Positions 58,092 through 64,000 of a stretch of 64,000 nt of DNA are shown here, piece after piece. Source of the DNA: Ascidia mentula (taxonomy: Eukaryota; Chordata; Ascidiacea; Phlebobranchia; Ascidiidae); assembly GCA_947561715.1 (NCBI GenBank), contig OX387197.1:16303001-16367000 (forward strand), in the 5' to 3' direction. Each line of letters begins with the position of its first letter. Position 1 is the first letter of the stretch. The position numbers and the translations under genes were made by a program. The notes beneath the pieces are model-generated. The model was not told the DNA's origin. It did no database searches and was given only the letters and a program-made list of their open reading frames with translations.

Positions 58092-59167
58092 CCCACCCAG
58101 TCTTAACTTCGGCCCTATCTCGCCCATTGTTAAGTGGGTCGCGAAAAAAACAGAGTCCAGCCTATCCCACCCAGTCTTAACTTCGGCCCTATCTCGCCCA
58201 TTGTTAAGTGGGTCGCGAAAAAAACAGAGTCCAGCCTATGTCTCCCATTGTTAAGTGGGCTTGGGGCTCGAAAAAAACAGAGTCCAGCCAATGTCTCCCA
58301 TTGTTAAGTGGGCTTGGGCTCGAAAAAAACAGAGTCCAGCCTATCCCACCCAGTCTTAACTTCGGCCCTATCTAGCCCATTGTTAAGTGGGTGGCGAAAA
58401 AAACAGAGTTCAGCCTATGTCTCCCATTGTTAAGTGGGCTTGGGGCTAGAAAAAAAACAGAGTCCAGCCTATCTCACCCAGTCTTAACTTCGGCCCTATC
58501 TCGCCCATTGTTAAGTGGGTCGCGAAAAAAACAGAGTCCAGCCTATGTCTCCCATTGTTAAGTGGGCTTGGGGCTCGAAAAAAACAGAGTCCAGCCTATC
58601 CCACCCAGTCTTAACTTCGGCCCTATCTCGCCCATTGTTAAGTGGGTCGCGAAAAAAACAGAGTCCAGCCTATGTCCCCCATTGTTAAGTGGGCTTGGGG
58701 CTCGAAAAAAACGGAGTCCAGCCTATCCCACCCAGTCTTAACTTCGGCCCTATCTAGCCCATTGTTAAGTGGGTCGCGAAAAAAACAGAGTTCAGCCTAT
58801 GTCTCCCATTGTTAAGTGGGCTTGGGGCTAGAAAAAAACAGAGTCCAGCCTATCCCACCCAGTCTTAACTTCGGCCCTATCTCGCCCATTGTTAAGTGGG
58901 TCGCGAAATAAACAGAGTCCAGCCTATGTCTCCCATTGTTAAGTGGGCTTGGGGCTCGAAAAAAACAGAGTCCAGCCTATCCCACCCAGTCTTAACTTCG
59001 GCCCTATCTCGCCCATTGTTAAGTGGGTCGCGAAAAAAACAGAGTCCAGCCTATGTCGCCCATTGTTAAGTGGGCTTGGGGCTCGAAAAAAACAGAGTCC
59101 AGCCTATCCCACCCAGTCTTAACTTCGGCCCTATCTAGCCCATTGTTAAGTGGGTCGCGATAAAAAC
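58039..59167 (+). repeat. 4,833-bp recurrence, copy 1
   Basis: Matches 62872-64000 to the end of the window, including the lost G near 58,314, the A8 tract near 58,450, the GTCCCCC head near 58,675, the AACGGAG variant near 58,710 and GAAATAAAC at 58905. One difference is TGGCGA near 58,393 against TCGCGA near 63,226. The same module appears at 36.7-37.8 kb and 49.6-50.7 kb. Confidence 0.87.
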
Positions 59168-59368
59168 AGCCTATCCCACCCAGTCTTAACTTCGGCCCTA
59201 TCTAGCCCATTGTTAAGTGGGTCGCGAAAAAAACAGAGTCCAGCCTATGTCGCCCATTGTTAAGTGGGCTTGGGGCACGAAAAAAACAGAGTCCAGCCTA
59301 TCCCACCCAGTCTTAACTTCGGCCCTATCTAGCCCATTGTTAAGTGGGTCGCGATAAAAACAGCCTAT
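59108..59368 (+). repeat. C-B-A-C group
   Basis: C units at 59108-59174 and 59302-59368 around one B and one A, 8,463 bp from the group at 50645-50905. The CCACACAG dimer that follows the group elsewhere is missing here, which shortens the later offset by 127 bp. Confidence 0.9.
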
Positions 59369-59456
59369 CCCACCCAGTCTTAACTTCGGCCCTATCTAGC
59401 CCATTGTTAAGTGGGTCGCGAAAAAAACAGAGTCCAGCCTATGTCGCCCATTGTTA

Positions 59457-62002
59457 AGTGGGCTTGGGGCTCGAAAAAAACAGAGTCCAGCCTATCCCAC
59501 CCAGTCTTAACTTCGGCCCTATCTCGCCCATTGTTAAGTGGGTCGCGAAAAAAACAGAGTCCAGCCTATGTCGCCCATTGTTAAGTGGGCTTGGGGCTCG
59601 AAAAAATCGGAGTCCAGCCTATCCCACCCAGTCTTAACTTCGGCCCTATCTAGCCCATTGTTAAGTGGGTGGCGAAAAAAACAGAGTTCAGCCTATGTCT
59701 CCCATTGTTAAGTGGGCTTGGGGCTAGAAAAAAACAGAGTCCAGCCTATCCCACCCAGTCTTAACTTCGGCCCTATCTCGCCCATTGTTAAGTGGGTCGC
59801 GAAAAAAACAGAGTCCAGCCTATGTCTCCCATTGTTAAGTGGGCTTGGGGCTAGAAAAAAACAGAGTCCAGCCTATCCCACCCAGTCTTAACTTCGGCCC
59901 TATCTCGCCCATTGTTAAGTGGGTCGCGAAAAAAACAGAGTCCAGCCTATGTCTCCCATTGTTAAGTGGGCTTGGGGCTAGAAAAAAACAGAGTCCAGCC
60001 TATCGCACCCAGTCTTAACTTCGGCAATATCTCGCCCATTGTTAAGTGGGTCGCGAAAAAAACAGAGTCCAGCCTATGTCTCCCATTGTTAAGTGGGCTT
60101 GGGGCTCGAAAAAAACAGAGTCCAGCCCATCCCACCCAGTCTTAACTTCGGCCCTATCTAGCCCATTGTTAAGTGGGTCGCGAAAAAAACAGAGTCCAGC
60201 CTATGTCGCCCATTGTTAAGTGGGCTTGGGGCTCGAAAAAAACAGAGTCCAGCCTATCCCACCCAGTCTTAACTTCGGCCCTATCTAGCCCATTGTTAAG
60301 TGGGTCGCGAAAAAAACAGAGTCCAGCCTATGTCGCCCATTGTTAAGTGGGCTTGGGGCCCGAAAAAAACAGAGTCCAGCCTATCCCACCCAGTCTTAAC
60401 TTCGGCCCTATCTCGCCCATTGTTAAGTGGGTCGCGAAAAAAACAGAGTCCAGCCTATGTCGCCCATTGTTAAGTGGGCTTGGGGCTCGAAAAAAACAGA
60501 GTCCAGCCTATCCCACCCAGTCTTAACTTCGGCCCTATCTAGCCCATTGTTAAGTGGGTCGCGAAAAAAACAGAGTCCAGCCTATGTCGCCCATTGTTAA
60601 GTGGGCTTGGGGCTCGAAAAAAACAGAGTCCAGCCTATCCCACCCAGTCTTAACTTCGGCCCTATCTCGCCCATTGTTAAGTGGGTCGCGAAAAAAACAG
60701 AGTCCAGCCTATCCCACCCAGTCTTAACTTCGGCCCTATCTCGCCCATTGTTAAGTGGGTCGCGAAAAAAACAGAGTCCAGCCTATGTCTCCCATTGTTA
60801 AGTGGGCTTGGGGCTCGAAAAAAACAGAGTCCAGCCAATGTCTCCCATTGTTAAGTGGGCTTGGGGCTCGAAAAAAACAGAGTCCAGCCTATCCCACCCA
60901 GTCTTAACTTCGGCCCTATCTAGCCCATTGTTTAGTGGGTCGCGAAAAAAACAGAGTCCAGCCTATGTCTCCCATTGTTAAGTGGGCTTGGGGCTCGAAA
61001 AAAACAGAGTCCAGCCTATCCCACCCAGTCTTAACTTCGGACCTATCTCGCCCATTGTTAAGTGGGTCGCGAAAAAAACAGAGTCCAGCCTATGTCTCCC
61101 ATTGTTAAGTGGGCTTGGGGCTCGAAAAAAACAGAGTCCAGCCTATGTCTCCCATTGTTAAGTGGGCTTGGGGCTCGAAAAAAACAGAGTCCAGCCTATC
61201 CCACCCAGTCTTAACTTCGGCCCTATCTTGCCCATTGTTAAGTGGGTCGCGAAAAAAACAGAGTCCAGCCTATGTCTCCCATTGTTAAGTGGGCTTGGGG
61301 CTCGAAAAAAACAGAGTCCAGCCTATCCCACCCAGTCTTAACTTCGGACCTATCTCGCCCATTGTTAAGTGGGTCGCGAAAAAAACAGAGTCCAGCCTAT
61401 CCCACCCAGTCTTAACTTCGGCCCTATCTCGCCCATTGTTAAGTGGGTCGCGAAAAAAACAGAGTCCAGCCTATGTCTCCCATTGTTAAGTGGGCTTGGG
61501 GCTAGAAAAAAACAGAGTCCAGCCTATCCCACCCAGTCTTAACTTCGGCCCTATCTCGCCCATTGTTAAGTGGGTCGCGAAAAAAACAGAGTCCAGCCTA
61601 TGTCTCCCATTGTTAAGTGGGCTTGGGGCTAGAAAAAAACAGAGTCCAGCCTATCCCACCCAGTCTTAACTTCGGCAATATCTCGCCCATTGTTAAGTGG
61701 GTCGCGAAAAAAACAGAGTCCAGCCTATGTCTCCCATTGTTAAGTGGGCTTGGGGCTAGAAAAAAACAGAGTCCAGCCTATCCCACCCAGTCTTAACTTC
61801 GGCAATATCTCGCCCATTGTTAAGTGGGTCGCGAAAAAAACAGAGTCCAGCCTATGTCTCCCATTGTTAAGTGGGCTTGGGGCTCGAAAAAAACAGAGTC
61901 CAGCCCATCCCACCCAGTCTTAACTTCGGCCCTATCTAGCCCATTGTTAAGTGGGTCGCGAAAAAAACAGAGTCCAGCCTATGTCTCCCATTGTTAAGTG
62001 GG
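59457..62002 (+). repeat. 6,304-bp recurrence, copy 2
   Basis: Repeats 53153-55698. TCGG T at 53303 recurs at 59607, ABB trimers near 54297 and 54985 recur near 60601 and 61289, and paired CAATAT B units near 55,372/55,499 recur near 61,676/61,803. Confidence 0.87.
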
Positions 62003-62871
62003 CTTGGGGCTAGAAAAAAACAGAGTCCAGCCTATCCCACCCAGTCTTAACTTCGGCCCTATCTCGCCCATTGTTAAGTGGGTCGCGAAAAAAACAGAGT
62101 CCAGCCTATGTCTCCCATTGTTAAGTGGGCTTGGGGCTAGAAAAAAACAGAGTCCAGCCTATCCCACCCAGTCTTAACTTCGGCAATATCTCGCCCATTG
62201 TTAAGTGGGTCGCGAAAAAAACAGAGTCCAGCCTATGTCTCCCATTGTTAAGTGGGCTTGGGGCTAGAAAAAAACAGAGTCCAGCCTATCCCACCCAGTC
62301 TTAACTTCGGCAATATCTCGCCCATTGTTAAGTGGGTCGCGAAAAAAACAGAGTCCAGCCTATGTCTCCCATTGTTAAGTGGGCTTGGGGCTCGAAAAAA
62401 ACAGAGTCCAGCCCATCCCACCCAGTCTTAACTTCGGCCCTATCTAGCCCATTGTTAAGTGGGTCGCGAAAAAAACAGAGTCCAGCCTATGTCGCCCATT
62501 GTTAAGTGGGCTTGGGGCTCGAAAAAAACAGAGTCCAGCCTATCCCACCCAGTCTTAACTTCGGCCCTATCTAGCCCATTGTTAAGTGGGTCGCGAAAAA
62601 AACAGAGTCCAGCCTATGTCGCCCATTGTTAAGTGGGCTTGGGGCCCGAAAAAAACAGAGTCCAGCCTATCCCACCCAGTCTTAACTTCGGCCCTATCTC
62701 GCCCATTGTTAAGTGGGTCGCGAAAAAAACAGAGTCCAGCCTATGTCGCCCATTGTTAAGTGGGCTTGGGGCTCGAAAAAAACAGAGTCCAGCCTATCCC
62801 ACCCAGTCTTAACTTCGGCCCTATCTAGCCCATTGTTAAGTGGGTCGCGAAAAAAACAGAGTCCAGCCTAT
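62003..62871 (+). repeat. AB satellite segment with CAATAT pair
   Basis: Regular AB dimers with CTAG-type A units, two GGCAATAT B units near 62,183 and 62,310 and a GGCCCG A unit near 62,644. The order resembles 56.1-57.9 kb. Nothing other than satellite is present. Confidence 0.82.
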
Positions 62872-64000
62872 GTCGCCCATTGTTAAGTGGGCTTGGGGCT
62901 CGAAAAAAACAGAGTCCAGCCTATCCCACCCAGTCTTAACTTCGGCCCTATCTCGCCCATTGTTAAGTGGGTCGCGAAAAAAACAGAGTCCAGCCTATCC
63001 CACCCAGTCTTAACTTCGGCCCTATCTCGCCCATTGTTAAGTGGGTCGCGAAAAAAACAGAGTCCAGCCTATGTCTCCCATTGTTAAGTGGGCTTGGGGC
63101 TCGAAAAAAACAGAGTCCAGCCAATGTCTCCCATTGTTAAGTGGGCTTGGGCTCGAAAAAAACAGAGTCCAGCCTATCCCACCCAGTCTTAACTTCGGCC
63201 CTATCTAGCCCATTGTTAAGTGGGTCGCGAAAAAAACAGAGTTCAGCCTATGTCTCCCATTGTTAAGTGGGCTTGGGGCTAGAAAAAAAACAGAGTCCAG
63301 CCTATCTCACCCAGTCTTAACTTCGGCCCTATCTCGCCCATTGTTAAGTGGGTCGCGAAAAAAACAGAGTCCAGCCTATGTCTCCCATTGTTAAGTGGGC
63401 TTGGGGCTCGAAAAAAACAGAGTCCAGCCTATCCCACCCAGTCTTAACTTCGGCCCTATCTCGCCCATTGTTAAGTGGGTCGCGAAAAAAACAGAGTCCA
63501 GCCTATGTCCCCCATTGTTAAGTGGGCTTGGGGCTCGAAAAAAACGGAGTCCAGCCTATCCCACCCAGTCTTAACTTCGGCCCTATCTAGCCCATTGTTA
63601 AGTGGGTCGCGAAAAAAACAGAGTTCAGCCTATGTCTCCCATTGTTAAGTGGGCTTGGGGCTAGAAAAAAACAGAGTCCAGCCTATCCCACCCAGTCTTA
63701 ACTTCGGCCCTATCTCGCCCATTGTTAAGTGGGTCGCGAAATAAACAGAGTCCAGCCTATGTCTCCCATTGTTAAGTGGGCTTGGGGCTCGAAAAAAACA
63801 GAGTCCAGCCTATCCCACCCAGTCTTAACTTCGGCCCTATCTCGCCCATTGTTAAGTGGGTCGCGAAAAAAACAGAGTCCAGCCTATGTCGCCCATTGTT
63901 AAGTGGGCTTGGGGCTCGAAAAAAACAGAGTCCAGCCTATCCCACCCAGTCTTAACTTCGGCCCTATCTAGCCCATTGTTAAGTGGGTCGCGATAAAAAC
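62872..64000 (+). repeat. 4,833-bp recurrence, copy 2, cut by window end
   Basis: Second copy of 58039-59167. The last unit (63941-64000) is a C monomer truncated by the window edge: it already shows CGATAAAAAC at 63991-64000. The array therefore continues past the right end. Confidence 0.88.

Larger units (their letters stand above)
1..64000 (+). repeat. Satellite DNA array, 127-bp AB dimer with higher-order structure
   Basis: The entire window is tandem satellite with all units in one orientation. The base pattern alternates a 53-bp monomer (A) and a 74-bp monomer (B), giving a 127-bp dimer of about 50% GC. Every monomer holds the core CCCATTGTTAAGTGGG (rare point variants aside), an A7 tract and the tail CAGAGTCCAGCCTAT. 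Local order departs from AB as AA, BB, one BBBB run and 67-bp C units, and these departures are themselves repeated at spacings from 508 bp to 14.5 kb. I saw no unique sequence, inserted transposon, inversion, gene or RNA gene. Length and homogeneity suggest eukaryotic heterochromatin. The family is not one I recognise, and the genomic position (centromere, pericentromere, subtelomere) cannot be told without flanks. Confidence 0.97.

Noticed and set aside
1-64000. CRISPR array
   Set aside because: There are regular short repeats, but the sequence between them is also repetitive and shared. There are no unique spacers, leader or cas genes.
1-64000. rDNA spacer subrepeats
   Set aside because: Tandem short repeats occur in rDNA spacers, but 64 kb without any rRNA gene segment is too long for that explanation.
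1-64000. Telomeric repeat or simple microsatellite
   Set aside because: The unit is 53-74 bp of mixed sequence with no short telomere-like motif in tandem.

Overview
The whole 64 kb window is one uninterrupted satellite DNA array, and I see no gene in it. Every part I read is built from two short monomers in the same orientation. Monomer A is 53 bp and monomer B is 74 bp. They mostly alternate as a 127-bp AB dimer, so the window holds roughly 500 dimers, or about 1,000 monomers. A and B share one core and differ by a 6-bp net indel and a 27-bp leader, so the dimer looks like a duplicated and diverged ancestral monomer of about 47-53 bp. A third form, C (67 bp), is B with a 7-bp deletion and one substitution. 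I counted 25 C units, all from 17.9 kb rightwards. GC is about 50%. Both window ends lie inside the array, so no flank or unique anchor is visible. An array of this length and homogeneity fits eukaryotic heterochromatin (pericentromeric, centromeric, subtelomeric or interstitial) from a long-read assembly. I do not recognise the satellite family and cannot name the organism.

Above the dimer lies a multi-scale higher-order structure. Departures from strict AB alternation (AA, BB, a BBBB run, C units) and diagnostic point variants act as barcodes for later duplications. Left zone (1-13.1 kb): a B variant starting ACC is found only here (positions 51 to 11,958), with 508-, 2,033-, 3,356- and 4,680-bp recurrences. 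13.1-17.7 kb: a transitional zone with a run of four B units and an 814-bp tandem duplication. 17.7-22.7 kb: paired C units, with 896-, 1,023-, 1,733- and 1,098-bp spacings. 22.7-28.2 kb: a 2,734-bp tandem duplication. 28.1-52 kb: a 14.5-kb super-block followed directly by a second, shorter copy. The first copy alone carries a 1,771-bp duplication and a 1,404-bp unit present three times. 51-64 kb: further 2,032-, 1,090-, 6,304- and 4,833-bp duplications that reuse the same modules and run off the right end.

The open frames of 66-99 codons that can be read here start with GTG and are by-products of monomer order. All end at stops within the repeat, and the 127-bp period shifts frame every dimer. 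The points most worth a second look are four. Two recombinant monomers of 47 and 80 bp are exactly the reciprocal products of an A x B exchange. The A7 tracts are spaced 53 or 74 bp apart, which is close to 5 and 7 helical turns. B carries a conserved dyad. The duplications are nested and can be put in relative order. I found no undescribed gene system and do not claim one.
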